A stretch of 64,000 bases of DNA, taken from contig CAWFTU010000012.1 in the NCBI GenBank assembly GCA_963818725.1, forward strand, positions 62,001 through 126,000, read 5' to 3'. This DNA comes from DATFDN01 sp963818725. Lineage in GTDB: Bacteria; Pseudomonadota; Alphaproteobacteria; Acetobacterales; Acetobacteraceae. The notes beneath the pieces are model-generated. The model did not search any database. It had not been told where the DNA came from and saw nothing but the letters and a program-made list of their open reading frames with translations. Position 1 is the stretch's first letter, and each line of letters opens with the position of its first letter. This document shows, piece by piece, positions 8,003 through 16,894 of this stretch. The position numbers and the translations under genes were made by a program.

Positions 8003-9793
8003 ATGACCAGCCTCACCATGTATGCGGATCGTCTGGCCAGGCTGCGGGCGGAAATGGCGCGGCAAGGCCTGGACGGTTTCATTGTGCCCCGCGCCGACGA
8101 GCACCTTGGCGAATACGTGCCCGCCTCCGCCGAGCGCCTGGCCTGGCTCAGCGGCTTCACGGGCAGCGCAGGCCTTGCGTGCGTGCTGGCGGATCAAGCC
8201 GCCGTGTTCACTGATGGCCGATACATCCTCCAGTTGCAGCAGCAAACCGATGGCGCCCTGTGGGAGCGGCGGCACATGACTGAGGATCCGCCACCCTCCT
8301 GGCTCGCCAGTCATGCTCCCGCGCGCGGGCTGATCGGCTACGATCCGATGCTCCTCAGCGAGGAGGGGCTCGGCCGCTACGCCGAGGCGGGGTTGCGGAT
8401 GGAACCCGTTTCCCGCAATCCGCTTGACGCGGTCTGGGCCGACCGGCCGCCGCCGCCGCGCGCGAAAGCGCGGGCGCACCCGCTTCGCTTCTCAGGACGT
8501 GCCTCGGCAGAGAAGCGCGAGCATATCGCCGGCGAATTGCGTGCCGCGCGCCAGAATGCGGCCGTCCTCACCGATCCAGCCTCGATCGCGTGGCTGTTGA
8601 ACATCAGGGGGGACGACGTGCCGTTCACCCCCTTCGCGCTCGGCTTCGCCATTCTGCACGACGACGCGCGGGCAGAGCTGTTCATGGACGACGCCAAAGT
8701 GGACGACGACGTTCGCGCCTGGCTCGGCAACGCTGTGAGCGTTGCTCCGCCCGGCTGCCTTCGGGAGGGAATCGCCCGTCTTTGCGGGCGGGTACGCGTC
8801 GATCCAAGCGGCTCGCCGGTCTGGTTCGCGCAACAGGTGCGCGCGGCGGGCGCGGAGCCGGTGGCTGACCCCGATCCGTGTCTGACGGCCAAGGCATGTA
8901 AGAACGAGGTCGAACAGCACGGCGCCCGAACGGCGCACGCGCGCGACGCCGTGGCGCTGTGCCGCTTCCTGCGTTGGCTGGCCGAGGCCGCGCCATCCGA
9001 CGCCGAGACCGAAATGTCCGCCGCCGAGCGGCTGCTCGCGCTGCGGACCCAGGCGGCGGAGTTCCGGGGCGAGAGCTTTCCCGCCATCTCAGGCGCCGGC
9101 GAGCATGGGGCGGTGATCCACTACCGCGTCACCCCCGACTCAGACCGGCCGATCCGTTCCAACGAAGTCTACCTGATCAACTCGGGCGCGCAGTACCTCG
9201 ACGGGACCACCGATGTGACGCGCACCGTCTGGACCGGCCCCGACGCGCCACCGGATGAGCTTCGCGCACGTGCGACCCGCGTGATGAAGGGCCACATCGC
9301 CGTTGCGACACTCGTCTTTCCTCAGGGCGTTGGCGGCGCGCATCTCGACGCCTTCGCCCGGCGCGCGCTGTGGCACGTCGGGCTCGACTACGACCACGGG
9401 ACCGGACATGGGGTGGGCAGCTATCTTTCGGTCCATGAGGGACCGGTGAGCCTCTCGAGCCTTGCCCGGCCAGCGCCGATCGCGCCTGGCATGATCCTGT
9501 CGAACGAGCCCGGCTTCTACCTCCCCGGCGCCTATGGGATTCGCCTCGAGAACCTGTTGCTGGTCCAACCCGCCGATCTGCCCGGAGCGGCCAAGCCCTT
9601 CCTGCGGTTCGAGACGCTGACCCTGGCGCCCTTCGACCGCAGGCTCATCGATCCCGCGCTGCTCGATGCCGGAGAGATTGCCTGGATCGACGCCTACCAC
9701 GCCCGCGTCGCCGCCGAGGTTGGACCCAGCCTCGATGCCGAGACCCGGCTTTGGCTTGACGCGGCCTGCGCGCCCCTGGCGCGGAGCGGGTAA
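8003..9793 (+). CDS. M24 family Xaa-Pro aminopeptidase-like protein, first metal ligand Asp replaced by Asn
   Basis: A 596-aa, three-domain aminopeptidase P of the XPNPEP1 type: two creatinase-like N-terminal domains, then a pita-bread M24 domain from about residue 310. Four of the five expected metal ligands are visible: D404 (GTTDVTRT), H469 (GTGHGVG), E502 (NEPGFY) and E516 (RLENLL). The first ligand, normally the Asp of a DSGAQY motif, is Asn393 (INSGAQYLDG; codon AAC at 9179-9181). A single GAC to AAC change would explain this. Activity of this copy is therefore doubtful, although the fold is intact. It is monocistronic and divergent from the DUF1127 gene. Confidence 0.85.
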   Translation: MTSLTMYADRLARLRAEMARQGLDGFIVPRADEHLGEYVPASAERLAWLSGFTGSAGLACVLADQAAVFTDGRYILQLQQQTDGALWERRHMTEDPPPSWLASHAPARGLIGYDPMLLSEEGLGRYAEAGLRMEPVSRNPLDAVWADRPPPPRAKARAHPLRFSGRASAEKREHIAGELRAARQNAAVLTDPASIAWLLNIRGDDVPFTPFALGFAILHDDARAELFMDDAKVDDDVRAWLGNAVSVAPPGCLREGIARLCGRVRVDPSGSPVWFAQQVRAAGAEPVADPDPCLTAKACKNEVEQHGARTAHARDAVALCRFLRWLAEAAPSDAETEMSAAERLLALRTQAAEFRGESFPAISGAGEHGAVIHYRVTPDSDRPIRSNEVYLINSGAQYLDGTTDVTRTVWTGPDAPPDELRARATRVMKGHIAVATLVFPQGVGGAHLDAFARRALWHVGLDYDHGTGHGVGSYLSVHEGPVSLSSLARPAPIAPGMILSNEPGFYLPGAYGIRLENLLLVQPADLPGAAKPFLRFETLTLAPFDRRLIDPALLDAGEIAWIDAYHARVAAEVGPSLDAETRLWLDAACAPLARSG

Positions 9794-9945
9794 TCCGGGC
9801 TACGCTGCGCCCGCGCAGCCATCCCGGCCAGTGCCCCGATCGCTGTCGCGGCGCTGGCCCGACCGAGGCCTCGATCACGGCGGGCCCGTGCCGATCCAAG
9901 AAGGATGGCGGGATCCCGCTCCCGCCGGGCAGGGGAGGCTGAGCG

Positions 9946-10211
9946 ATGACATCACCACCGCCGCTGACGCGTCGTCATGCACTGCTCGGTGGCGCCGGCG
10001 CGATTCTCGTTCCGGCTGCGGCCGCGAGCGCGGCAGCCGTTCGCGGTGTCACCGACACGGAGATCATTGTCGGCTCCATGATCGACCTCTCGGGCGTGAC
10101 CGCGGTGCAGGGAGTGAACTATGCCAACGCCATGCGCCTGGCGTTTGACGGGGCAAACGCCAGGGGTGGCGTCCACGGCCGCAAGATCAGGTTCATCGTG
10201 GAGGACAACTA
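9946..10211 (+). pseudogene. 5' fragment of Liv-type ABC transporter substrate-binding protein, interrupted by IS630
   Basis: Codes for the first 88 residues of a periplasmic branched-chain amino acid-type binding protein (type 1 periplasmic fold). The sequence has a twin-Arg/hydrophobic leader (RRHALLGGAGAILVPAAA) and the mature start GVTDTEIIVGSMIDLSG. It runs into an IS630 element at the TA at 10210-10211. The 3' part resumes, in the same frame, at 12965. Deleting the element and one TA restores AAC-TAG-TAC, so one in-frame TAG remains at the junction where relatives appear to have Gln. The ancestral protein would be about 397 aa. Confidence 0.85.
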
Positions 10212-10305
10212 AACCGCGTCCAATTTGAGAGCCGTAGTTCGCTGGTCACTGAGCGGTGACGGTCCCATATAGGAGTTTTCCTATTCGGAGGCGTCAACAA
10301 GACAG

Positions 10306-10552
10306 GTGTTGCGTATAGATTATGAGCGGTGGGGTCAGTCAGCGGCGGAGTTTCGTCGTCTGGCCTTGAGTGCGCCGCATGCTCGCAGCCGCGAGCGGTT
10401 TCTGGCCCTGCATGAGATAGCCCAGGGTGACTGTGCGACGGCGGTGGCCAGCCGCACGGGTCGCCATCCCCAGACCGTCATGGCTTGGCTGCACATTTAC
10501 AACGAACACGGCCCCGCGGCGCTACTGTATCGGCGCACCGGTGGCCGCCCCC
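10306..10552 (+). pseudogene. IS630 transposase, N-terminal part
   Basis: Begins at GTG 10306. It encodes about 82 residues with the helix-turn-helix region typical of IS630 transposases (RFLALHEIAQGDCATAVASR, then WLHIYNEHGPAALLYRRTGG). The frame is broken after GRPP by an inserted IS110/IS1111-type element. The DDE catalytic half is at 12112-12953. Confidence 0.85.
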
Positions 10553-10870
10553 CTTATATGGGCGTTGAAGTCAAGCGCTACGTCATCTCCGGATGCCCCT
10601 TTCATGATGCGAACGCGTTGCCGATCGGGTTATGGATCTGTCCGAGGTTGAGCCCGCTTGCACCTATGCGGAAGACCTGTCCGCACCACCTTATATCCGG
10701 TCGGGACCGTGTCCCTGACCAACATCCCGCGTGCAACGGGAACGGGCTCCGAGGCGGGCGGGACCAATCTTTTTCGCGGCCTGGTCGGGCCAGGGGGCGA
10801 AATGCGGTCACACGCCCACCTCGGACATCCACGCGCGACCCGGCGGCGTGCCGGTGGCCGCGCGATCCGG
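10553..10870 (-). ncRNA. Candidate bridge-RNA region of the IS110/IS1111 element
   Basis: About 315 bases lie between the recombinase stop and the inner edge of the element and encode no convincing protein. In the IS1111 group the non-coding end downstream of the recombinase has been shown to produce the bridge RNA that specifies target and donor. The position fits; I have not established a secondary structure or guide loops, so this is an inference from family and position. Confidence 0.3.
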
Positions 10871-12021
10871 TCAGGTCCTCACAGCAGCCTCAGCTGGCAC
10901 GAGGCCGGTCTCCACGTATCGCCAGAGTGCGACCAGAAGCTTCCTCGCGAGCGCCACGACGGCGGTGCGCTTGACGCGGCCAGTAGCCGTGCCGACGCGA
11001 TCACGATACCAGCGCGCCAGCGCACTCTCGGGCTGGTGGCGCAGCCACAACCAGGCAAGCTCGACGAGCACCTTGCGTGCACGCCGGTTACCGGCCTTGC
11101 TGATGCCCTGCTCACGGCTCGTGCCGCCCCGCTGGCATAAGGACTGGGTGCCAGGCCCGCGTAGGCCGCCACGTCGCGGCGGTTGGCGAAGTGGCGATGG
11201 AAGACCTCCATCTCCAGCACTGTCGCGATCTCCGGGCCGATGCCCTTCAGCTGTGGCAGCGCTGCAGGCTTGGAACGGCCCTCCTTGCGCGCCTCCGCCG
11301 CGCGCGCGTCGCGCACGGCCTCGACCTCGGCCAAGTGCCGCAGCACGAGTTCGAGGCAGTCGAGCTGTCTGCTGATCTCCGCCGCGAGCCGGCCCGGCAA
11401 CGTGCGGCCGTCTCCGGTCACTAAACCAGCCAGACGTTTGCGGCGATCCGCCCCGATCGGCTCGTAGTCGTAGATCCCTTGCGCCGCGCACAGGCCCTTG
11501 ATCCGGTTGCTGAGCCGCAGGCGCTCCTTGAGCAGCGTTCCCCGCCCACGGCTCAAGCGGCGCTCATCCTCGTGCTCCGGCGAGGGCGGGCGCACCATGG
11601 AGCAGACCTGCCGCTCGCCGCGCGACCAGGCCATCAGCGTCCGCAGCAGTGCCTGGGCGTCCAGCCGATCCGTCTTCGCCCGCCGGGCACGCCGGTCGAC
11701 CTGCAGCGAGGTCGGGTCCATGACGTGGCTCGCGATCCCCTCGGCCTCGAGGACGCGGTGCAGCCAGAACCCGTCGCGGCCGGCCTCGTAACAGCATGCG
11801 ACGCGCGGCGTCGTGCCCAGCCGTCGCTTGACCCGCGCCTTGATGCGGGCGATCAGGCCGAGCACCTCGGATGCGACACCTGCTGACAAGCGGTGGCGCT
11901 CGACCTTGTCGGCGTCGGGCGCGTGCAGCGCCACGAGCCAGCCTGTGCCGCTCAGCTCAAAGGCGAGGAAGATCGTGTCGGCGCTCGTGGGGTTCGAAGT
12001 GGGATCGGAATAGCTGGGCAT
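10871..12021 (-). pseudogene. IS110-family transposase/recombinase, frameshifted
   Basis: ATG 12021 opens an IS110-type protein. The N-terminal DEDD (RuvC-like) region contains FLAFELSGTG, CCYEAGRDGFW and RRARRAKTDRLDAQALLR. The C-terminal transposase_20 region contains LKGIGPEIATVLEME and YAGLAPSPYASG. After PYASG the frame is lost at the C run 11127-11130. The natural continuation (GTSREQGISKAGNRRARKV to the stop at 10871) is in the next frame, consistent with loss of one base. The C-terminal Ser of SREQG is thus out of frame. Programmed frameshifting is not usual in IS110, so this looks like decay or a sequence error. Confidence 0.85.
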
Positions 12022-12111
12022 GGGCGGTCTCCCGTGTCGGCAAGCGATGAGGACCGCCAGACATCACCAGACCGGCCCTCCGACGCCCATGAGAATCTTT
12101 TGCCCCGAGAT

Positions 12112-12953
12112 AGCGGCAGCGCTCAGTACCGGTGGTGCGCACGGCCCAGCAGGTCGCCGCCGCGCCCCCCATGGCCGAGACTGATCCGAAGCCCCGCTGG
12201 ACGCTGCGCCGTCTGGTGGGGCTTGTGCAAGCGCGCTTCGGGTGCCGCCGCTGCCGCGAAACCATCCGGCTGGTTCTGCATCGGATGGGGCTGTCGTGGC
12301 AGAAGGCGAAGAAGCTACTGGGCCGTGCCAGTGCGGAACGGCGAGCGGCGTTTGTTGAACAGATGCGTCCACTGCTGGATGGTGCGCAGCGGGACCGTCA
12401 TCAGTTGGTCTACCTGGATGAAGCGCACATCCGTCAGGACGTCGATCCTGGGCATGGCTGGGGCGTGCGCGGCCAGCGCTTTTATGTCGCCTCCACCTCG
12501 CCCGCCCTGGCCGACAAAGTCTCGTTCTATGGCCTGTATCTCTACAATGAGGGACAGGTCCGGATCTGGCCGTATCCGCGCGCCACGGGCGAACACACGA
12601 TCGACGTTCTACGCCGACTGCGTGCCGAATTCCCCAACGGCAGGCTCATCGTGATCTGGGATGGCGCGCCCTATCACCGGGCTCAGTCCGTATGGTCCGC
12701 TGCCGCAGGTCTGAAGATCGAACTCGTGCCGTTACCCGGCTACAGTCCGGATCTGATGCCAGTAGAGGCACTGTGGCGCTGGCTGCGCGAGGACGTCACC
12801 TATCATCACTGCCATGCCTCCACCACGGATCTGACCCGCCGCGTCGCCCACTTCCAGGCCACGCTTAATCAGGCACCCTATGCCATCGCAGATCGCCTCT
12901 GGGTTAAGGACCAGCTCAATCCTGAGGAGGAGAAACTACGGTTCTCAAAGTAG
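12112..12953 (+). pseudogene. IS630 transposase, C-terminal DDE part
   Basis: The open segment encodes the catalytic half of the IS630 transposase. It includes WTLRRLVGLVQARFGCRRCR, then the DDE triad in VYLDEAHIRQD, VIWDGAPYHRA and LMPVEALWRWLRED, and ends TAG eight bases from the element boundary. It joins the N-terminal part at 10306-10552 once the IS110-type insert is removed. A GTG at 12132 could start a truncated protein, but no ribosome site is evident. Confidence 0.85.
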
Positions 12954-12964
12954 ACGCGGTCTAG

Positions 12965-13891
12965 TACCTGGTCCCCAGGGCGGTTCAGGCGATGAACAAG
13001 CTGCTGAACCGCGATCGCATCTTCTTCGCGGTCGGCAACGGCGGCACGCCGATGAACCAGGCGGTGATGCCGGCCATGTTCGAGCAGAATGTGCCAAACG
13101 TGTTCCCGGCGACCTGTACCCGGTCTATGTACGAGCCCTTCCACCGGCTCAAGTTCGGCCAGCTCGCATCCTACTATGACCAGATGCGTGCCGGGGTGAA
13201 ATACTTCGTGGAACGGCCCGGCAAGGAGACGATCGGCGCGATGACCCAGGACACCGATTACGGCCGGGACGTCCTGGCCGGGGCGGTGGCGCAGGCCGCG
13301 AGCATGGGCATGGGGATGGCAGCGACGACCGAGCACAAGCCGACGGACACCGACTTCAACGCCGCCGTCGCCAAGTTGCGCCAAGCCGGCTGCGACCTGG
13401 TCGTGAAGGGCACCATCGTCCGGGACACCGCCATCATCCTCCCGGCAGCCCGCAAGATCGGCTGGAATGCCGACTTCGTGGGCAACTACGCCACCTACTC
13501 CACTGCCGTTGCCGAGCTGCCGGGCGGCGCGGCCGAGGGTTTCTACTCCGTGGCGCCGGGGCTCTACGCATACCCGGGTGATCCGCGCCCGGCGGTGCGG
13601 GACTTCACCACCAAGTACAGGAACACCTACGGCTTGGACGTGAACTACCTCGGCGAGACGGGCTACTCTGCGGCGACGTTCGTGCTCGCCGCCTTGGACA
13701 AGGCCGGCCGCGACCTGACCCTGGACAGCTTCATTGCGGCCCTGGAGAGCATGAGGAACTGGCAGGACATCTTCGGCTCGCCGCCGCTGAGCCTGAGTGC
13801 CACCAATCACCATGCCTCCAACCAGTCCTTCCTATCGGTGGTTCGCAACGCCCGCTGGGTTTCTGTGGAGCCGGAGCCGCTCAGCTATTAG
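12965..13891 (+). pseudogene. 3' fragment of Liv-type ABC substrate-binding protein
   Basis: Continuation of the gene beginning at 9946: 308 codons in the same phase from TAC 12965 (YLVPRAVQAMNKLLNRDR), ending TAG 13889-13891. It shows the periplasmic binding fold segments FAVGNGGTPMNQAVMP, CTRSMYEPFHRL, MTQDTDYGRDV and GYSAATFVLAALDKA. With the 5' fragment it gives the usual roughly 400-aa length. An ATG at 12992 could start a truncated, leaderless product that would not be exported, so the gene is most likely dead. Confidence 0.85.
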
Positions 13892-13959
13892 GCCCGCAGG
13901 CCCGTGGCACCGGAGCGCCCGAGAAGCGTTCCGGCTCATTCTCGAAGGGAGGTGACACA

Positions 13960-14661
13960 ATGACGCTCGATGCCAGCACCCGCGATGCCCTGTGCGGCGT
14001 TTCAACCGCGACGGTCACGACGGTCCTGCTGAAGAAGGGCTTGCGCAACGTCTGGATGCGCGGCACGCGCCCGCTCCGTCCCAGCCAGCCGCGCCTCGTC
14101 GGGCCCGCCTTCACCCTGCGCTTCATTCCCGCCCGCGAAGACCTCGCGACCCCGGAATCCTGGTCCTCGCCGCGCTCGACCCGAGCCGCCATCGAGGACA
14201 TGCCGGAGGGCTGCATCGTCATCGTCGATGCGATGGGCGTTACCGATTCGGGCATTTTCGGCGACATCCTGTGTGGGCGGATGCGGCGGCGGGGCGTCGC
14301 GGCGCTGGTGACGGACGGCGCGGTGCGCGACCTGGCGGGCGTGCTCGCGACTGATCTTCCCGTCTGGTGCGCCGCCGCCGCGGCGCCTCCTTCGGTCGCC
14401 GCGCTGACCTTCGTCAACTGGCAGGAACCAGTCGGTTGCGGAGGCGTCGCCGTGTTCCCCGACGACGTGATACTGGCCGATGCGGATGGCGCGGTGGTCA
14501 TCCCGCGCGCCTTTGTTGATGAGGTCGCCAAGGAAGGCCCGAAACAGGAGCGGCTGGAAGCCTGGATCATGCAGGAGGTGGACCGTGGCGCGCGGCTGCC
14601 CGGCCTCTACCCGCCGAACGCCGAGACACGGGCGCGCTACGAGGCAAGCCGCCGGCCATAA
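13960..14661 (+). CDS. RraA-like family protein (HMG/CHA aldolase type)
   Basis: A 233-aa protein with a strong ribosome site (GGGAGGTG) before ATG 13960. The RraA-fold signature lies in FGDILCGRMRRRGVAALVTDGAVRDL: the G-D pair and the R-D pair about 20 residues later bind the divalent metal and substrate in class II 4-hydroxy-4-methyl-2-oxoglutarate/oxaloacetate aldolases of this family. True RNase E regulators lack the aldolase context, so a pyruvate-aldolase or demethylmenaquinone-methyltransferase-like label would be less accurate. Substrate undetermined. It lies 68 bases after the broken binding-protein gene. Confidence 0.8.
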   Translation: MTLDASTRDALCGVSTATVTTVLLKKGLRNVWMRGTRPLRPSQPRLVGPAFTLRFIPAREDLATPESWSSPRSTRAAIEDMPEGCIVIVDAMGVTDSGIFGDILCGRMRRRGVAALVTDGAVRDLAGVLATDLPVWCAAAAAPPSVAALTFVNWQEPVGCGGVAVFPDDVILADADGAVVIPRAFVDEVAKEGPKQERLEAWIMQEVDRGARLPGLYPPNAETRARYEASRRP

Positions 14662-14775
14662 TGGCACCGGAACTGTAACGGACTAACGGGATCTGAGGCC
14701 AGTCACGGCGCTGCAACTCGCATGTCCCTGACTCGCGCACATATCCAATTCCTAAAACTGCTTAGGAGCAGAGCC

Positions 14776-15000
14776 ATGTCCGTTCTGCAACATGACACCC
14801 GGGAGACGGCTCGCATGCTCATCAAGCGCCACGGCCTGCGGGCGCAAGCCATCGCGCTCGAACGCGTGCAGGAAATGCGGGTGCAGGGAGATGCCGCCGG
14901 GCTGGATCGGTGGCAGGCGATCTTCGCCGCGATTTGCGACTTGCGCCGCTCGGCCAGCCAGCGCGTCGGGCCCGAGGAGCTATACGACTACCGCTGCTGA
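14776..15000 (+). CDS. Small conserved-looking protein, unknown function
   Basis: A 74-aa protein from ATG 14776, preceded by AGGAG (14764-14768) at seven bases; an upstream in-frame ATG at 14722 has a poorer site. It is alpha-helical and charged (ARMLIKRHGLRAQAIALERV, then GDAAGLDRWQAIFAAICDL). The G-D-x-x-G-x-x-x-W pattern recalls small alphaproteobacterial helical proteins of unknown role. There is no signal or membrane segment. It is followed by a long perfect stem-loop at 15010-15041. Confidence 0.65.
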   Translation: MSVLQHDTRETARMLIKRHGLRAQAIALERVQEMRVQGDAAGLDRWQAIFAAICDLRRSASQRVGPEELYDYRC

Positions 15001-15009
15001 AACATGCGG

Positions 15010-15041
15010 GCACGCGCCTGGCTCGCGCGCCAGGCGCGTGC
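15010..15041 (+). terminator. 12-bp perfect stem-loop between the 74-aa gene and the methyltransferase
   Basis: GCACGCGCCTGG (15010-15021) pairs perfectly with CCAGGCGCGTGC (15030-15041) across an eight-base loop. It starts ten bases after the stop at 15000. There is no T run after it, so if it stops transcription it does not do so as a canonical intrinsic terminator; it could also protect the upstream 3' end. Confidence 0.45.
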
Positions 15042-15068
15042 GACGTTCGCCTGACGATGGAGGCGGGC

Positions 15069-15896
15069 ATGAGCCACGAAACGCTGATCTTGGATCAGTT
15101 CACGCGCCAGGCAACGCCGTTCAGCACCGCGCCTGCCATATCCGACGAGCAGGCGCTGCGCGCGATCGTCGCCGCGGCTCGGCCCACCCCGGATGACACG
15201 GTGCTCGATGTTGCCTGCGGGGGCGGGTTGGTCGTCTGTGCCTTCGCCCCCCATGTCCGGCACGTGACGGGGATCGATCTGACCCCGGCGATGCTGGCCC
15301 GCGCCCGCGCCCTGGCCGCCGAAAAGAACCTGACGAATGTGACGTGGTGGGAGGGTGACGTCCGCGCGCTCCCCTGGCCCGATGCCACCTTCAGCATCGT
15401 CGCCACTCGCTTCTCGCTCCACCACTTCACGGACCCGTTACAGGCGGTGCGCGAGATGGCGCGCGTGTGCCGGCCGGGCGGGCGGGTCGTGGTGGTCGAT
15501 ATGTACGCCTCTGAAGACCCGGAAAAGGCGGCGGCCTGGAACCGGCTGGAGGTGCTGCGCGACCCCTCCCATGTCCGCAGCCTGAGCCTTACGGAACTCA
15601 AGGCCCTGTTTCCTGCCGCTGGCCTGCCCGAGCCGGAGGCGGCGTTCTACGAGCTGCGCAGCGACGTGGGCAGCCTGCTGGCCCGCTCCTTTCCCAATCC
15701 CGGGGACAAGCAACGGATCGTCGCGCTGTTCGCGGCGCAGGCGGAGCAGGACAGCATGGGGATCGAGGTGCGGTCCGACAACGGAACGCTCCGCTACGCC
15801 TACCCGGTCGCTATCTTGGCATCGGTGCGCCCCTGGCCGGAGCTTGACGCTGGCGGCTCTGCCGGGGACGGTACTGCTCATGACCAGTCCCGTTGA
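15069..15896 (+). CDS. Class I SAM-dependent methyltransferase
   Basis: A 275-aa cytoplasmic methyltransferase of the UbiE/methyltransferase_11 type. Motif I is VLDVACGGGLVVCAFAP with the acidic residue of motif II in VTGIDLTPAMLARAR. Motif III-like GDVRALPWPDATFSIV and FSLHHFTDPLQAVREM are followed by RVCRPGGRVVVVD. GGAGG at 15059-15063 precedes the ATG chosen at 15069. The substrate is unknown; a quinone or small-molecule O/C-methyltransferase is possible. Its end overlaps the M19 dipeptidase start (15880) by 17 bases, so the two are probably cotranscribed. Confidence 0.8.
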   Translation: MSHETLILDQFTRQATPFSTAPAISDEQALRAIVAAARPTPDDTVLDVACGGGLVVCAFAPHVRHVTGIDLTPAMLARARALAAEKNLTNVTWWEGDVRALPWPDATFSIVATRFSLHHFTDPLQAVREMARVCRPGGRVVVVDMYASEDPEKAAAWNRLEVLRDPSHVRSLSLTELKALFPAAGLPEPEAAFYELRSDVGSLLARSFPNPGDKQRIVALFAAQAEQDSMGIEVRSDNGTLRYAYPVAILASVRPWPELDAGGSAGDGTAHDQSR

Positions 15897-16894
15897 CGTC
15901 CATCGCAGCCTGCTCGCCATCGACACGCACATCGACATCCCGTGGCCCGACGGTCCGGACCCGTTCGATGAAACCCGCCGCCGGGTCGACCTTCCCAAGA
16001 TGCTGCGCGGCGGCATCGCCGCCGGGTGCTTCGCCGCCTATGTGCCGCAGGCCCCGCGCACGGCCGAGAACGACCAGGTGGCGTTCGCGCGCGTCCTGGC
16101 GATGCTGGAGACCATCCGCGGCATGGCGCGCTCCGAGCGGGGTCTGACGATGGTTCTGGCCACCACCGCCGATGAGATCGAGACCGCCTGGCGCGATGGC
16201 TTGGTGAGTGTCATGCCGGCGGTGGAGAACGGCTTTTCGGTCGGCAGCGACCTGTCGCGCCTGTCGCGCTTTCGGGCGCTCGGCGCCCGCTATCTGACGC
16301 TCACCCACAATGGCCACAACGCGCTGGCCGATTCCGCGCAGGCGCGCGCGGACTTCGGCGACGCCGAGGCCGAGCACGGCGGAGTGTCGGCGTTGGGACG
16401 CACGGCCATCGCCGAGCTGAAATCGGCTGGGCATGCTGGTCGATGTCGCGCATGTTTCCCGCGCCGCCATGATGCAGGCCGCCGCGTGCTCGCGCACCCC
16501 GATCGTCTCCACTCATTCCTGCATCCGCGCCCTGTGCGACCATCCGCGCAATCTCGATGATGAGCAGCTTGACGTGCTTCGCGACGTGGGCGGGGTGGTG
16601 CAGGTGACGGCGGTGTCGGCGTTCATCAAGGCTGGCGCGAAGCCGGACCAGGTTGGCGTCGCCGATTTCGTGGACCACATCGACTATGCGGTGCGCCGGA
16701 TCGGCGTGGAGCACGTCGGCATCTCCTCGGATTTCGACGGCGGCGGCGGGTTCGCCGGATGGCACGACGCTGGCGAAAGCCCCAACCTGACCGCCGAATT
16801 GCTGCGGCGCGGCTACGGGCGGCGGGAGCTTGCGCTGCTGTGGGGCGGCAACTTCCTGCGCGTGCTGCGCCGCGCCGAGGCCCTCGCGGCATGA
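15880..16894 (+). pseudogene. Membrane dipeptidase (peptidase M19) family, frameshifted
   Basis: ATG 15880 opens an M19 protein with the metal motif IDTHIDIP (His-x-Asp) and the bridging-Glu region MPAVENGFSVG. After AELKSAG the frame fails. The continuation (MLVDVAHVSRAAM, then SDFDGGGGFAGWHDAGE, ending at 16894) lies in the next frame. The break is at AAA 16420-16422: removing one A restores GAG-CTG-AAT-CGG-CTG-GGC-ATG and a full-length protein of about 338 aa. This is either a recent homopolymer indel or a sequencing error. It overlaps both neighbours, as expected in an operon with the methyltransferase and aldo/keto reductase. Confidence 0.85.

Larger units (their letters stand above)
10553..12111 (-). 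mobile_element. IS110-family (IS1111-like) insertion inside the IS630 transposase
   Basis: Separates the two halves of the IS630 transposase. The boundaries are approximate because the family leaves no clear target duplication. Near the ends a subterminal inverted repeat is visible: ATGGGCGTTG at 10558-10567 and its near-complement CGACGCCCAT at 12081-12090 (9 of 10). Such subterminal repeats are characteristic of the IS1111 group. The recombinase gene (minus strand) leaves about 90 bases upstream and about 315 bases downstream non-coding. In IS1111-type elements the downstream end is where a bridge RNA would be expected. Confidence 0.75.
10212..12961 (+). mobile_element. IS630-family insertion sequence (interrupted by an IS110-type element)
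   Basis: Bounded by TA dinucleotides (10210-10211 and 12962-12963), the target of IS630/Tc1 elements, in a CTAG context on the right. The ends form imperfect inverted repeats of 26 bp with 22 matches (10212-10237 and 12936-12961); both contain ACCGCGTC and TTTGAGA. The transposase gene runs on the plus strand but is split near 10553 and 12111 by a second element. Without that insert the IS would be about 1.2 kb. It disrupts the binding-protein gene starting at 9946. Confidence 0.9.

Noticed and set aside
10560..10974. Open continuation of the IS630 transposase frame into the inserted element
   Set aside because: After GRPP the residues match no transposase and the true continuation is at 12112; the frame is merely open through IS110-type DNA.
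11127..11130. Programmed frameshift in the IS110-type recombinase
   Set aside because: IS110 recombinases are made from one frame; the site lacks a classical slippery heptamer.
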